Source: Liquorilactobacillus satsumensis DSM 16230 = JCM 12392 (lineage in GTDB: Bacteria > Bacillota > Bacilli > Lactobacillales > Lactobacillaceae). Taken from it: a DNA stretch of 64,000 nucleotides. The stretch spans positions 16,868 through 80,867 of the forward strand of contig NZ_AZFQ01000050.1 in assembly GCF_001435195.1 (NCBI RefSeq), given 5' to 3'. The notes under the pieces are model-generated. The model saw only the letters and a list, made by a program, of their open reading frames with translations, did no database searches and had not been told where the DNA came from. Below, one piece after another: positions 26,064 to 36,447 of this stretch. The translations under genes were made by a program, and so were the position numbers. How positions within the stretch are numbered: position 1 is the first letter of the stretch; every line of letters begins with the position of its first letter.

Positions 26064-27923
26064 ATGAACGGAAGAGAATATCTGTTATTGAAGTATTTTA
26101 TCGTTAATGATTCTGTATCTTTTTCAGAGTTGATTGCACAATTTCATGTGTCAAAGCGGACGATGCTGAAGTATATTGCCAGCTTAAATGACAATTTGCA
26201 GGAAATAGCCGAGGTCAGGAATAATCAAGGACGCTATTATCTGAAAGTCAAAGATTACCAGCGACTAACTTCCTTACAGACCTCTTTTCTGAAATTATCA
26301 TTGGACCTGAATGACCCAGTTAAGCGGTGTGCATATATTACTTATCAACTAATCAAAGCAGATGGATACATTGTGCTTGAAGAGCTTGCAGATCAGCTTG
26401 CAATTAGCAAAGGAACTTTAGTTAAGGATCTTAGCAACCTTAAAGCGAGTTTAGCGGAATATAGAGCAGAGATCTTGTCTGCAACGAATAAGGGAATTAA
26501 ATTGGTTGTGAAAAAGGATTACGTGTATGGGTTGTTACTGGCAGGTTTAGTCTGTGATTATTACCCGCTGCCGGAAGCAAGCGTTCAGACAGAGCAAACA
26601 AAATTAACCGCATTGATTGGAAAAATTGATCCAAGTGAAAAAACACAAGTTCTGGTAAAAAGAAATCTAGCGATTGTATTGAACTTGATTAGCCATGGGC
26701 ATCGGATGACAGATAAAATTCCTTGCTATCAAAATCTTTTTGCCACTGATACAATGGCTGACTTATGGACTTACTTGAAGCAGATATCTCGGCAAAAACC
26801 ATTTACGTCAACCGAATTGCAGTTTATCTGTTATCCATTCAATATTAAATTCAACGCAAAAATGGATCCACAGTTACTTTCAGCAAACTTAGACCAAATT
26901 GAGGATGTTTATCACAAAGCAGAAGAAACAATTAAAGCTAAAGTCGATGTTGAGCTTGATTTCCAGCATTTCTTTCTGCAAACCAGGTATCATTTGCTTT
27001 TTATGTTGAATCGGGTCGTCTTTAAAACAGAAGCTGAGAATTTGTTAAGTGATGAAGCGATTGAAAAATATCCGGTAGCACTTGAGCTTTCACTAGCGAC
27101 AGTGGCATTTTTTGAAAATTACACTTTTTTTAGGATTTCCAAAAGTGAAGTTAACTATTTAACAATCTATTATCAAATGGAGCTCGAATAAGGTCGTGGA
27201 AAGCAGGTCGTCTTCAAAGCAGCAATCATTGGTGCAGTGAGTCGCAGTATTAAAAAATTAATTGTTCAACAGTTAAATGAAATAATTCTAGATTATGTTG
27301 AGGTTGATTCTTTCGATACAATCGAAGAACTCAAAAGGTCAAACGAGAAATACCTGATCATTTTTTCGAGTTACCCTGTAGGCTATGAGAATCAACGAGT
27401 ACCAGTTGTACGTTTAAATAGTGTTTTTAGGACTGAAGAATTAACCAGCAAGATCAGAATTTCTTTTGTTGAAGATGCAATTCTCGAAAAAAAATGTATT
27501 TTGCGTGTGACGAGGTTAGATGCAAGCAAAGGGTATTTGCAGGAAACGCAAAGAATGATTCAACAAGAGATTACCATTGGACAGTTGAATCCAAGTTTCC
27601 GCAAAGCTTGGATTCAAAGAGAAAGACAGGCAAGTAATGTTTTTGAAAATGGAATTTCGATTCCACATATCGTAGATGATTCAGGACATAAGCGGATTTT
27701 ATTAACGATTGGTATTTTTAATGAAGACACTTTCTATCAAAATAGGAAGGTTAGACTTGTTTTTTTGATTGGAATTCCCAAGAAGTTAGAACCGGTTTTG
27801 AGCAAGACGCTTTCGGAGGTGTATGATCTCATTTTTTCAATTTCACGTCATAGTGGTCTGTATAACAATTTATTGAATTACAAGCAGACACAGCCATTTT
27901 CACAGATTGCGGAGGGGATTTAG
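26064..27923 (+). pseudogene. gutR: GutR transcriptional regulator, interrupted by an in-frame TAA
   Basis: PRD-type regulator of sorbitol genes. The N-terminal part (26064-27191, 375 aa) has two helix-turn-helix regions (VSFSELIAQFHVSKRTMLKYI and EELADQLAISKGTLVKDLS) and PRD-like sequence. TAA 27189-27191 then stops the frame. The same frame continues without another stop to 27923, giving an EIIB-like region (GRGKQVVFKAAIIGAVSRSIKKL) and an EIIA-like end. Together the two parts make about 619 codons, near the size I recall for intact GutR. A GTG at 27237 could start the second part, but no strong binding site precedes it. The simplest reading is a single nonsense change; a sequencing error is the alternative. 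Confidence 0.82.
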
Positions 27924-28406
27924 ATGCTGATTATTATGGGACTTTTGCTGGCGGGTGCATTTATTTTACAAGGCTTGTTCGGCTTTTTCCAAATTAAAAA
28001 TTTTACCAGAAATTATCACGAGTTACGTAAACAAGGAAAAGTCTTGATTGGGCGTAATCCTAAGAAGTTCAGGGCAGGCAGTTTGATATTAATGGCACTT
28101 GATGGCACAGGCAAAATCAAGGAAGCACGTATTATGAAAGGAGTTACTGTTTTTGCCAAGTTCAAAAAAATTGGTCGATTGCACGAAAAACAGCTGCAAG
28201 AAGTTGCTGCGGATTATGATTATCTAGCTGGATTTGACCGATTAACACGCAGATGTATACTAGATGCTTATCGGAATTATATTAATTTTCAAACTGGAAA
28301 AATGGAAGCTGGGGCATTTAACACTTCTGTTAACCTCTTTTCGTTGCCCCTGTTGGCACGCTTAAATGAAATTAAAAACAAGGTTTTGTTGAAGTTAGGC
28401 AGTTAA
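27924..28406 (+). CDS. gutM: Glucitol operon activator GutM
   Basis: Membrane-anchored accessory activator of sorbitol operons. One N-terminal hydrophobic segment (MLIIMGLLLAGAFILQGLFGFFQIKNF) is followed by the family's cytoplasmic region (YHELRKQGKVLIGRNPKKFRAG, LMALDGTGKIKEARIMKGVTVFAKFK). It is 160 aa long. Its ATG follows the gutR stop directly. It is intact, so if GutR is lost, GutM may be the only operon-encoded regulator left. Confidence 0.9.
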   Translation: MLIIMGLLLAGAFILQGLFGFFQIKNFTRNYHELRKQGKVLIGRNPKKFRAGSLILMALDGTGKIKEARIMKGVTVFAKFKKIGRLHEKQLQEVAADYDYLAGFDRLTRRCILDAYRNYINFQTGKMEAGAFNTSVNLFSLPLLARLNEIKNKVLLKLGS

Positions 28407-28425
28407 ATTAAAGGAGTTGAAGACT

Positions 28426-28974
28426 ATGGAGTATCTAACGAATTTTGCATCCGGTTTTATGAAACTATTTCAGACAGGTGGAAAAACTTTTATTGGATGG
28501 ATGTCATCTATCATTCCAGTTGTTTTGTTATTGCTGGTTCTAATGAACGCAATTATTGCCTTTGTGGGAGATAAAAAAATGGCCAAGCTAGCGCGGGCTT
28601 CTTCTAAGAATCCAATTACGCGTTACTTGATTTTGCCATTCGTTTCAGCTTTTATGCTGGGAAACCCAATGGCGCACTCAATGGGACGTTTTTTACCGGA
28701 GTATTATAAACCAAGCTGGTATGCTTCAATTGCACAATTTTGTCATACAAGTAACGGAGTTTTCCCACACATTAACCCTTCGGAATACTTCATTTGGCTA
28801 GGAATTGCACAGGGAATTCAGAAGTTGGGCTTGAATACGATGGATTTAGCCATTCGTTACTTGCTCGTTGGCTTAATAATGAACTTTATTGGTGGCTGGA
28901 TCACAGATTTTACGACGGCTTATGTGTGCAAGCAACAGGGAATTACACTTTCTAAGCAAGTCGACATTAATTAA
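28426..28974 (+). CDS. gutC: PTS glucitol/sorbitol-specific EIIC component
   Basis: Membrane channel subunit for sorbitol uptake with phosphorylation. Residues include [33 protein letters not shown] and [43 protein letters not shown], which are diagnostic for EIIC-gut. ATG 28426 is chosen (AAAGGAG upstream); TTG 28417 is less likely. It is 182 aa long, normal for this subunit. Confidence 0.93.
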   Translation: MEYLTNFASGFMKLFQTGGKTFIGWMSSIIPVVLLLLVLMNAIIAFVGDKKMAKLARASSKNPITRYLILPFVSAFMLGNPMAHSMGRFLPEYYKPSWYASIAQFCHTSNGVFPHINPSEYFIWLGIAQGIQKLGLNTMDLAIRYLLVGLIMNFIGGWITDFTTAYVCKQQGITLSKQVDIN

Positions 28975-29000
28975 GTAAAATAAAGGACGGGGTGATTGAA

Positions 29001-30026
29001 ATGGCAAAAAAGTATCGGAGTATTAAAGTTGTTAAAGGAGCTGGCGGCTGGGGTGGGCCCTTGACGATCACACCAACAGCACAGAAACACAAATTTATTT
29101 ATGTAACTGGTGGTAACAAACCACCGATCGTGGACAAAATCGCTAAATTAACGGGGATGGAAGCGGTCAATGGTTTTAAAACCTCCATTCCAGATGAGGA
29201 AACTGCACTAGCGATTGTCGATTGTGGCGGTACGCTACGTTGTGGAATTTATCCTAAAAAGGGGATTCCAACGATTAACGTGTTACCGACTGGGAAAAGC
29301 GGACCATTAGCGCAATTTATGACAGAAAGTAACTATGTATCTAATGTTACTGTTGCACAAGTTATGTTAGCTGATGAGGCTGAAGTTGACCATGCAGCGA
29401 CTGTAACTAGTGAGGACGGAGACAGTATTCCAATAAAACAGGAAAGTACAAAATTTGACAGTACTCAGACGTTGACACAACAGACACAAAATCCAGGACT
29501 ACTTACTAAAATTGGCATTGGAGCTGGACGAGTAGTTGCAACGTTCAATCAGGCTGCTAAAGATGCCGTGCAGACGGTTATTAATACGATTATACCGTTC
29601 ATGGCTTTCGTTGCATTATTAATTGGCATTATTAACGGTTCCGGAATTGGTAAGCTATTTGCAAGTGTTATGGAGCCTTTAGCGGGAAATATTTGGGGGT
29701 TAATGATTCTTGGTTTTATCTGCTCTTTGCCTTTTTTGTCCCCATTATTGGGTCCGGGAGCAGTGATTGGTCAAGTTATCGGAACTTTGATCGGAGTTGA
29801 GATTAGCAAGGGAAATATTCCACCGCAATACGCTCTTCCGGCTTTATTTGCAATTAATACCCAAAATGGCTGTGATTTTATTCCAGTTGGACTAGGCTTA
29901 GCAGAAGCAGATGCTAAAACAGTTGAAGTTGGAGTGCCTTCTGTGCTGTATAGTCGCTTTATTAATGGTGTTCCGCGTGTATTTATTGCATGGCTTGCAA
30001 GTTTTGGATTATATTCAGGAAAATAA
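29001..30026 (+). CDS. gutB: PTS glucitol/sorbitol-specific EIIBC component
   Basis: Contains the EIIB domain (residues 1-~125: [18 protein letters not shown], and the phosphorylated Cys in [30 protein letters not shown]), a linker, and a C-terminal membrane domain ([16 protein letters not shown] ... [18 protein letters not shown]). ATG 29001 is preferred over GTG 28992, because the GGGG site would be too close to the latter. It is 341 aa long. It follows gutC by 26 bp. Confidence 0.93.
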   Translation: MAKKYRSIKVVKGAGGWGGPLTITPTAQKHKFIYVTGGNKPPIVDKIAKLTGMEAVNGFKTSIPDEETALAIVDCGGTLRCGIYPKKGIPTINVLPTGKSGPLAQFMTESNYVSNVTVAQVMLADEAEVDHAATVTSEDGDSIPIKQESTKFDSTQTLTQQTQNPGLLTKIGIGAGRVVATFNQAAKDAVQTVINTIIPFMAFVALLIGIINGSGIGKLFASVMEPLAGNIWGLMILGFICSLPFLSPLLGPGAVIGQVIGTLIGVEISKGNIPPQYALPALFAINTQNGCDFIPVGLGLAEADAKTVEVGVPSVLYSRFINGVPRVFIAWLASFGLYSGK

Positions 30027-30048
30027 GCTATTCTCGGGGTGAATTCTA

Positions 30049-30420
30049 ATGAGTGAGAAAAAAATTTTTGAAACGAATGTTGTTGAAATTGGGGAGGAAG
30101 CACGCGAATTCAAGGAAATTAAGATGCTGATTTTGTTTGGAGACCAAGCACCTGACGCCTTACGCCCTTCTTGTTATTTAATCAACGTTGAACCTGTTCA
30201 GGGAAAGATTGAACCTGACATGTTTTTAAAGATTGATACTAATAAGTACAGGATTACCGCTGTAGGGCAAGAAGTACAATCTAATCTTGCAAATTTAGGG
30301 CATATTGCGATTAGTTTTACAGGCGAAAAGCAGGCGAAGCTACCGGGAACACTGTATGTTGAGAAAAATGAGTATCCTGTGCTTGCAGTCAATTCAAAAA
30401 TTATGATTGAAAAAGAATGA
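30049..30420 (+). CDS. gutA: PTS glucitol/sorbitol-specific EIIA component
   Basis: Cytoplasmic phosphocarrier that passes phosphate from HPr to EIIB-gut. 123 aa with ILFGDQAPDALRPSCYLI and LGHIAISFTGEKQAKLPGTLYVE, typical of EIIA-gut. Last gene of the sorbitol operon; a strong terminator follows. Confidence 0.92.
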   Translation: MSEKKIFETNVVEIGEEAREFKEIKMLILFGDQAPDALRPSCYLINVEPVQGKIEPDMFLKIDTNKYRITAVGQEVQSNLANLGHIAISFTGEKQAKLPGTLYVEKNEYPVLAVNSKIMIEKE

Positions 30421-30467
30421 AATCTGCCGCAATTTAGGCAAGTGTAATGAACATAATTAACTTAAAA

Positions 30468-30497
30468 AGTTGGGTTACGTAACCCGGCTTTTTTTGT
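30468..30497 (+). terminator. Terminator of the sorbitol operon
   Basis: AGTTGGGTTA (30468-30477) pairs with TAACCCGGCT (30480-30489), a near-palindromic stem, followed by TTTTTTTG. Confidence 0.85.
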
Positions 30498-30544
30498 TTG
30501 GAAATATTTACATAAAAATTACATAAAATTGGCATGATAGTAGT

Positions 30545-30571
30545 GAAAGGCACTTAATGAAGAACCGATAT
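30545..30571 (+). promoter_or_regulatory. Possible sigma-28 (flagellar) promoter of the chemotaxis receptor gene
   Basis: GAAA (30545-30548), 15 bp, ACCGATAT (30564-30571). This matches the TAAA-N15-GCCGATAA consensus at 3 of 4 and 6 of 8 positions, with correct spacing, 50 bp before the start codon. The match is suggestive, not strong. Confidence 0.4.
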
Positions 30572-30620
30572 TAGCTAGTGGAAGTGTGAAATCTATGCTG
30601 GTATAAGGAGAATCAATTTT

Positions 30621-32750
30621 ATGTGGGTAAAATTAGAAAAGCTCAAGAATAGTTGTTGGCAAAGATTCAGAAGGAAGAAGCACAAACTGAACTTTTTTTC
30701 AAAAGTCCGCTTTAAGATTAGCGGGAAAAGCATCGGGACCTATGTTGCACTGTTAATTATTGCAGTAGCTTTTATTTCTATTCTAGGAATGTTACTCAGT
30801 TCATATTTAAATACGACGAATATTCTAATTTCACGTAACAACGCTAGCAAAAAATCAGCGGTTGAGGTAATCAATACTGAACAACAGTCAATTCATGATA
30901 CTGCACAAAAAGCACTTGTAGGCATGCTGCAACAACCGGAATTTAAAGAGGAGTTCAAGCTGGATGCAATTTATGCATTAATACGTGCGGCGGAGAATGA
31001 GAACGGGGTAATAAAAAATGCCATCTTTACAACTGCAGACGGTAAATATGTGACTAATAACGATAAATTGGACGTGCATTATGCGCCGACAAAGCAAACG
31101 TGGTATCAAGAGGCTGTGAAAAAAGAGGGAGTTTTGAGTTGGAGTAGTCCTTATAAGGATCCGACTAGCCAACAATATGTAACCAGTGTTTCCGAAGCTG
31201 TCAGAGATGCAACTGGCAAACTTGGGGTATTATCGTTTAACATTTCCTATAATGACATTCAGGCGAACTTGGACCAGATGCAGATTGGACGCACTGGCAC
31301 TGCAACCTTGATCTCAAAAAAAGGGATTGTGCTAGCAGCAACTGATCACAAGCTGGTAGGCAAAAATATCAGTTCAATGGCAGTCTTTAAGGCAATTGCA
31401 CACAATAAAGCAAATGCGGGAAATGTCCTTCCCAAAGGAGGTTCACGAGTTGAAACCATTTATTATACTAAAGGAAATGGAGCTCAAATGTGGACGTTGG
31501 CTCAGGTACAAAGGGACGAATTAACGCCTGAAATAATGTCTTTAATAAGTGAGTCTTTGATTGCAGCCTTAGTCGTGTTGCTGATCGGGATTGGAATTGC
31601 AACGGCGGTAACGCGCTTGTTAAAGATAACCGCTGCGATCTTTGTGCATTTTTTGGCAGAAGCTGGCAACGGGCACTTGGTAAAAATAGAAGAGCATAAA
31701 GTTCCACGTAAGAAAAGAGTTGGAAAATTGACTGCACACCTGATAAAAAGCGATGCTGCTGGTAACGAATTACAGCAAGTTATTTTTCATTACAACAAAA
31801 TGATTATGACAATTGGAGCTTTGATCTTAGGTATTCAAAAAGAAGGAGCTAATGTCTCACAAAGAACAGCTGCGTTAGTAGCATTATCACAACAGACAAA
31901 CGCTGCAACTGAAGAAGTTACCAAGACAATTACTGCGGTTGCACAAACAACCAGTGAACAGGCTAAGAAAACGCAGCGCAGCGGAGAACAGATCCAACAG
32001 CTTTCTCAAGTCGTAAATGCACTGGAAGGGAAGATGGCCACGATGAAGCACCAGTCAGCATTAACCACGCATGTTAATCAAGAAAATGTCAATGTAATGA
32101 CGCGAGTAGAGCAAAATTGGGAGCAACAAATAGCCAGTCTTGAAACTCAGGTGCATGACATTAACAAGATGGATGCAAGTATTCAAGATATTAATAAGAT
32201 TATCGGAGTAATTAACCGAATCACTGCCAAGACCAATCTACTAGCATTGAACGCTTCAATTGAAGCAGCCAGCGCAGGAGATGCAGGGCGCGGCTTTGCT
32301 GTGGTAGCAACTGAGATCAGAAAGTTAGCAGAGCAAAGTAAAGCATCGACCAAAGAGATTGCAACTAATGTTGAAAGTATTCAAGCACGTTCAAAACAGG
32401 TTGTCGCTGGTACGGCCAAAGCGCTCGCAGGTGGGGAGGTACAAACTGATTTAATCGGACAAGCGATCACTTCTTCGAACAAAGTGGTTACGACAATTGA
32501 ACAGCTTTTGGCGGGAATTGCAGCGACTGCAACGCTAACCCAAAAAATCATTGACATTCAAAAGCAGGTTTCAGCTAATCTTGCTGATATTTCGGCTGCA
32601 ACTGAAGAAAATGCGGCGGGGACACAGGAAGTTTCGACTAATGCTGAAGAGGTCTTAGCAACGATGCAAGAATTTACCAAGCATGTCGCAGAATTACAGA
32701 AAATTGCAGCAAAACTAAAACAAAATTTAGTAGAAGGTTTTGTTGTTTAA
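30621..32750 (+). CDS. Methyl-accepting chemotaxis protein
   Basis: Membrane chemoreceptor signalling to CheA/CheW. Membrane segment 1 (about 35-57) and segment 2 (about 310-335, [22 protein letters not shown]) enclose an extracellular Cache-like sensor ([52 protein letters not shown]). The C-terminal coiled coil has the conserved tip [42 protein letters not shown]. It is 709 aa long. ATG follows TAAGGAG. No other chemotaxis or flagellar genes are in the window, so it is an orphan receptor whose presence implies motility genes elsewhere. Confidence 0.92.
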   Translation: MWVKLEKLKNSCWQRFRRKKHKLNFFSKVRFKISGKSIGTYVALLIIAVAFISILGMLLSSYLNTTNILISRNNASKKSAVEVINTEQQSIHDTAQKALVGMLQQPEFKEEFKLDAIYALIRAAENENGVIKNAIFTTADGKYVTNNDKLDVHYAPTKQTWYQEAVKKEGVLSWSSPYKDPTSQQYVTSVSEAVRDATGKLGVLSFNISYNDIQANLDQMQIGRTGTATLISKKGIVLAATDHKLVGKNISSMAVFKAIAHNKANAGNVLPKGGSRVETIYYTKGNGAQMWTLAQVQRDELTPEIMSLISESLIAALVVLLIGIGIATAVTRLLKITAAIFVHFLAEAGNGHLVKIEEHKVPRKKRVGKLTAHLIKSDAAGNELQQVIFHYNKMIMTIGALILGIQKEGANVSQRTAALVALSQQTNAATEEVTKTITAVAQTTSEQAKKTQRSGEQIQQLSQVVNALEGKMATMKHQSALTTHVNQENVNVMTRVEQNWEQQIASLETQVHDINKMDASIQDINKIIGVINRITAKTNLLALNASIEAASAGDAGRGFAVVATEIRKLAEQSKASTKEIATNVESIQARSKQVVAGTAKALAGGEVQTDLIGQAITSSNKVVTTIEQLLAGIAATATLTQKIIDIQKQVSANLADISAATEENAAGTQEVSTNAEEVLATMQEFTKHVAELQKIAAKLKQNLVEGFVV

Positions 32751-32772
32751 GTGAAAGCCAATTACTAAATTA

Positions 32773-33612
32773 CTAAATGCCAAGACGTCCACCGTGCACC
32801 TTGACCACATGGGATGTAATAATAAAAGCATCAGGATCAATATCGTGGATGGCACTCAACAAAGGCCCATAGCTTTGATTATCGACGACTAATAAGAGGA
32901 GCTCCTTTTGATTAGCACTGTATCCCCCGTGCACATCGTAAACAGTCAGACTCTGATCTGCAGCGAGCAGCATTTCTTGAAGTTCTGCAGTTTTAGTTTG
33001 GCTCATAATTTGGATCTGATATTTATGATCAAGGCCGGCCTCAATGTAGCGCATCACTAAAGAAGTAATTACAAGTGAAAAAACAGCCATAAAAAAGGCA
33101 TTTAGACCTGAAACGAAAATATTGAAAAAAGTGACAACAAAATCAATTGCAAGTAACGAGATTGCCGTATTGATGTGGAAATATTTTTTTAAAATCAAAG
33201 GTGCGACAGTAGTTCCACCACTTGAGGCACTGATTCTGTATAACATTGCAATTCCAACTGCAAAAATCGCCCCGCCTGCAATAACAGCTAATAAAGGATC
33301 TGCGACAATCTTGAAACTCGGAGTGAGGTAAAGCAAGAGGGGAAGTAAGAAACTGCCTAAAGCGATTTTTTGGACCACTTGTCTGTCAAGAAAGACAGCC
33401 GCAAGAATAACCATTAGGGCATTGATAATCAGGACTGAAAAAGCAGGTGGAATTTTAAAGGAGGCATGCAATAAGATCGCAATTCCGGTTGATCCTCCAG
33501 CTGCGATGTTAATAGGTGAGTAGAAGAAGTTAATTGAAAGAGTAATAATTTCTAATGCAAGTAGTAAGATTCCTAATTGATACAGTGGATTTTTTGTTAA
33601 CCTTCTTTTCAT
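32773..33612 (-). CDS. YitT family membrane protein with C-terminal DUF2179
   Basis: Function unknown. Five to six membrane segments in the first ~200 residues (SINFFYSPINIAAGGSTGIAILLH, RISASSGGTTVAPLIL) are followed by a soluble DUF2179 domain (HKYQIQIMSQTKTAELQEMLL ... VYDVHGGYSANQKELLLLVVD). ATG 33612 has AAAGGAG 6 nt upstream; the frame extends to 33642 without support. It is 279 aa long. Its 3' end lies 22 bp from the chemoreceptor stop, convergent. Confidence 0.9.
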   Translation of the reverse strand: MKRRLTKNPLYQLGILLLALEIITLSINFFYSPINIAAGGSTGIAILLHASFKIPPAFSVLIINALMVILAAVFLDRQVVQKIALGSFLLPLLLYLTPSFKIVADPLLAVIAGGAIFAVGIAMLYRISASSGGTTVAPLILKKYFHINTAISLLAIDFVVTFFNIFVSGLNAFFMAVFSLVITSLVMRYIEAGLDHKYQIQIMSQTKTAELQEMLLAADQSLTVYDVHGGYSANQKELLLLVVDNQSYGPLLSAIHDIDPDAFIITSHVVKVHGGRLGI

Positions 33613-33685
33613 AATGAACTCCTTTCGACGTGGCTCATACAATTAAGTTTAACAAACCAGACCGTTTTGTTCTAATTATTAGACT

Positions 33686-33739
33686 AAAAAACTGACAACA
33701 TTTTCACGACCTTTGAGAGTAAAAATGTTGTCAGTTTTT
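33686..33739 (-). terminator. Terminator of the glycerate kinase operon
   Basis: AAAACTGACAACATTTT (from 33688) pairs with AAAATGTTGTCAGTTTT (to 33738), 17 bp perfect, with T-rich flanks on both sides. Confidence 0.85.
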
Positions 33740-33746
33740 ATTTTTA

Positions 33747-34889
33747 TTAATGAGTTGCTTTAATCAAGCGTGCAATATTTTCCGCAGTCTGTGCGATGTC
33801 TGCGCGCCCATCGGCAAATGCAGCGGAAAGACTTTTGGCGCCAGAAACAGTTGCAAAAATTGCGGTGAAAATTCCTTTTTGATAAAGGACATCGACTTTT
33901 TCACCAACATTACCTGCTAAGGCAATGACTGGAGCATTCGGGGCCACGGTTCGAGTTGCAAGTGCGACTCCGAAGGGCGTTTTACCATATTGTGTCTGAA
34001 AGTCAATACCACCTTCACCAGTAAAAACGAAATCCGCATCAACTGCTTTTTCCTTTAAATGCGTGTAGTCCACGACAATTTCGATTCCCTTTTTTAGCTT
34101 GGCGTTTGTAAATGCTAACAAGCCAGCACCTAATCCACCAGCTGCGCCAGCCCCAGGGAATGCGGCTAGGTCTTTACCGGTTGCTTCTTGTACGATGCGA
34201 GCATAATGTGCCAGATTGTGATCTAATTGTGCTACCATGGCTGGTGTTGCTCCTTTTTGGGGACCAAAGACAGCAGAGGCACCTTGAGGCCCTACAAGTG
34301 GGTTTACTACGTCTGAAGCAATCAAAATATTGGTTGCCGCAATACGTGGGTCACGTTGACTAAGATCAATTGTGTGGAGTTTTTGGAGTGCACCTCCACC
34401 AAATTGAAGCGGCTGGCCATTGACATCAAGTAATTTAATCCCTAATGCTTGGGCCATTCCGGCACCACCATCATTTGTAGCACTGCCGCCGATCCCTAAG
34501 ATGATTTTCGAAACTTGATGATCTAGTGCATCAAGGATAAGTTCTCCCGTGCCAAAAGTAGTCGCACGGAGCGGGTCACGAGTTTGTTCGGTGACATATC
34601 CAATCCCACTGGCTTCAGCCATTTCAATTACGGCGGTATTTCCATCTCCTAGTAAACCATAAGTTGCATTGACCTGCTTGCCCAGCGGACCAGTCACTTT
34701 TTTGGTGATCAAAGTTCCTTGACTGGCATCCACTAATGATTGAACGGTTCCTTCACCACCATCTGCCATTGGAACTTTAACAAAATTAGCGGTAGGGAAG
34801 ACTTTTTGAATGCCGTTTTGAATTGCATCAGCGACTTCTTTTGCTGTTAGGCTTCCTTTGAAAGAATCTGGGGCGATAACGAATTTCAT
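33747..34889 (-). CDS. glxK: Glycerate kinase (GlxK/GarK type)
   Basis: Phosphorylates D-glycerate in the cytoplasm. MKFVIAPDSFKGSLTAKEVADAI, VPMADGGEGTVQSLVDA and LGIGGSATNDGGAGMAQALG are the type-1 glycerate kinase signatures; the C-terminus has FTGEGGIDFQTQYGKTP. It is 380 aa long. It lies 25 bp downstream of a GntP-family permease gene, so the two probably make a glycerate uptake and phosphorylation operon. Whether the product is 2- or 3-phosphoglycerate is not decided here. Confidence 0.94.
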   Translation of the reverse strand: MKFVIAPDSFKGSLTAKEVADAIQNGIQKVFPTANFVKVPMADGGEGTVQSLVDASQGTLITKKVTGPLGKQVNATYGLLGDGNTAVIEMAEASGIGYVTEQTRDPLRATTFGTGELILDALDHQVSKIILGIGGSATNDGGAGMAQALGIKLLDVNGQPLQFGGGALQKLHTIDLSQRDPRIAATNILIASDVVNPLVGPQGASAVFGPQKGATPAMVAQLDHNLAHYARIVQEATGKDLAAFPGAGAAGGLGAGLLAFTNAKLKKGIEIVVDYTHLKEKAVDADFVFTGEGGIDFQTQYGKTPFGVALATRTVAPNAPVIALAGNVGEKVDVLYQKGIFTAIFATVSGAKSLSAAFADGRADIAQTAENIARLIKATH

Positions 34890-34914
34890 TTACTAATCCT
34901 CCATTAAAAGTATT

Positions 34915-36222
34915 TTAAAGGTGTAAGAAACCATACATTACTGTGGCCACCACCATTGCAGTTCCACCTACTAAAAATTCATAAAAGATTCCGCGTGAAC
35001 GTTCTTTTAGATCCATATGCATGGCATTGGCTGTGACGTGAAAATAGTTACCATGTGGAAGCTGATCCAAAACGATTCCGCCAGTGTGGACCATCGCAGC
35101 GGCTGCTAATGGAGTGACTCCAAACCCAAGAATTGCTTTTGAAAAAGATCCGGTTGCAAGGATTACTCCAGTTGAAGTTGAAGCCGAAGCAGCAGCCATG
35201 AGCAGGCCGGATAACGGAGCAAGTAAGACACCGGAAATATGTGAAAGCTGAATTAATGAAATGATCTCAGCAGGTAAATTTGATGAAGTGATGGTTGCAC
35301 CAATTGCACCTGCGCCTATCAAAATTAAGACGACGTCAGTCATTCTGCTGACACCGGCTTTGGCATAATTACGCAGCTGGTGTCCCTGTTTCATTGCAAG
35401 GGCACCCACGACTGCTGCAAAAGGAAGGACGTAAAGCGCGTCAAGGTTGAAACTCGTTAAAAAGGTCAGATGAAAAATTGATCCAAGCGGGTTGAGCAAT
35501 AAAAGAACAATTGCCACAACGGGTGTGACTAGTGCTGATCCTAAAGAAGGCAAATCCTTATCTTTGCCAGCGGCAGTAAGATTTAAAAGATCATCTTCAC
35601 GAACTTGACTACCTTTTTGCTTGATCAAATTAGCAATTAAGATTGTGACAGCTAAGGCAAAGAGAGCCGGAATGAAATCAGCGATCATTACTTGACTGAG
35701 TTCAACATTAAATCCCTTTGCAGCGGCAATCGTGTTGGGATTGGGCGAAATGATATTACCGGCTTTACCACCGCCTGAAAGGGCAACAAGTAAAGCTAAT
35801 TTTGAAATTTTCATTCTTTGTCCAACTTCAAGCGCAATTGGTGCCACAATTAGAACTGCAACTGGAATGAAAACACCGACTGCTGTAATAACCATGGTTG
35901 CCAGTGCCAGTGCCAAAATTGCAAAATGGTCCCCCAACTTATTTACGATTGTGCGGGCAAGGGTATCAGCTGCGCCGGATTCCATCATGACACCTGCCAG
36001 CATTCCAGCAGCCAAGACACGTAAAACGGTGCCCATAACACTTTGAGAACCTTTAATTAAAATATCGAGTGTTTGAACAAGATTGGCGCCCCCCAGCAAG
36101 GAACCGCAAATTGCACCCAATAGCAGTGAGTAAACCGGGTTTAGTTTCTTTAAAATTAAGATAATAGCGACTGCTAGACCGCATAGAGCAGCCCACCAGG
36201 AAATAACAAGTGATGAATCCAT
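34915..36222 (-). CDS. GntP family permease (gluconate/glycerate importer)
   Basis: Multi-pass proton symporter for a sugar acid. The GntP fold is shown by AICGSLLGGANLVQTLDILIKGSQSVMGTVLRVLAAGMLAGVMMESGAADTLARTI, the repeat-loop motif GGGKAGNIISPNPNTIAAAKGF and the C-terminal ATGSFSKAILGFG. ATG 36222 has GGAGG 5 nt upstream; the frame extends to 36234. It is 435 aa long. Pairing with glycerate kinase suggests glycerate rather than gluconate. Confidence 0.9.
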   Translation of the reverse strand: MDSSLVISWWAALCGLAVAIILILKKLNPVYSLLLGAICGSLLGGANLVQTLDILIKGSQSVMGTVLRVLAAGMLAGVMMESGAADTLARTIVNKLGDHFAILALALATMVITAVGVFIPVAVLIVAPIALEVGQRMKISKLALLVALSGGGKAGNIISPNPNTIAAAKGFNVELSQVMIADFIPALFALAVTILIANLIKQKGSQVREDDLLNLTAAGKDKDLPSLGSALVTPVVAIVLLLLNPLGSIFHLTFLTSFNLDALYVLPFAAVVGALAMKQGHQLRNYAKAGVSRMTDVVLILIGAGAIGATITSSNLPAEIISLIQLSHISGVLLAPLSGLLMAAASASTSTGVILATGSFSKAILGFGVTPLAAAAMVHTGGIVLDQLPHGNYFHVTANAMHMDLKERSRGIFYEFLVGGTAMVVATVMYGFLHL

Positions 36223-36439
36223 AATAACCTCCAATTAATTGTGAAAAAATTAATAAATCGCACAACAACCATTGTAAAGAAAGTTGGTTTTAATTTCAAT
36301 CTTTCTTTTAAATTAAATTTATTAATGGCTTAAAATACTTTTAAATCAAGATTATTCAAGAAAAAAGCAGGTTATCTGAAACTATCTTCCTTAAAAAAAC
36401 TTAAAGTTCATTATTTCACACTTTTAAAAAATTAGGGAA

Positions 36440-36447
36440 ATAAAATT
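36440..36447. repeat. Left copy of the 8-bp target duplication
   Basis: ATAAAATT directly abuts the outer end of IS copy 1; the identical 8 bp abut the outer end of IS copy 2 at 39781. IS6-family elements make 8-bp duplications. Confidence 0.85.

Noticed and set aside
27189..27240. Programmed frameshift or two separate functional gutR genes
   Set aside because: Both halves are in the same frame with one TAA and no slippery sequence; the second half lacks a convincing RBS, so a nonsense mutation is simpler.
30507..30523. TTTACA-N5-ATTACA upstream of the chemoreceptor as a second Pho box
   Set aside because: Only two repeats in a very AT-rich stretch, with no suitably placed -10; chance is likely.
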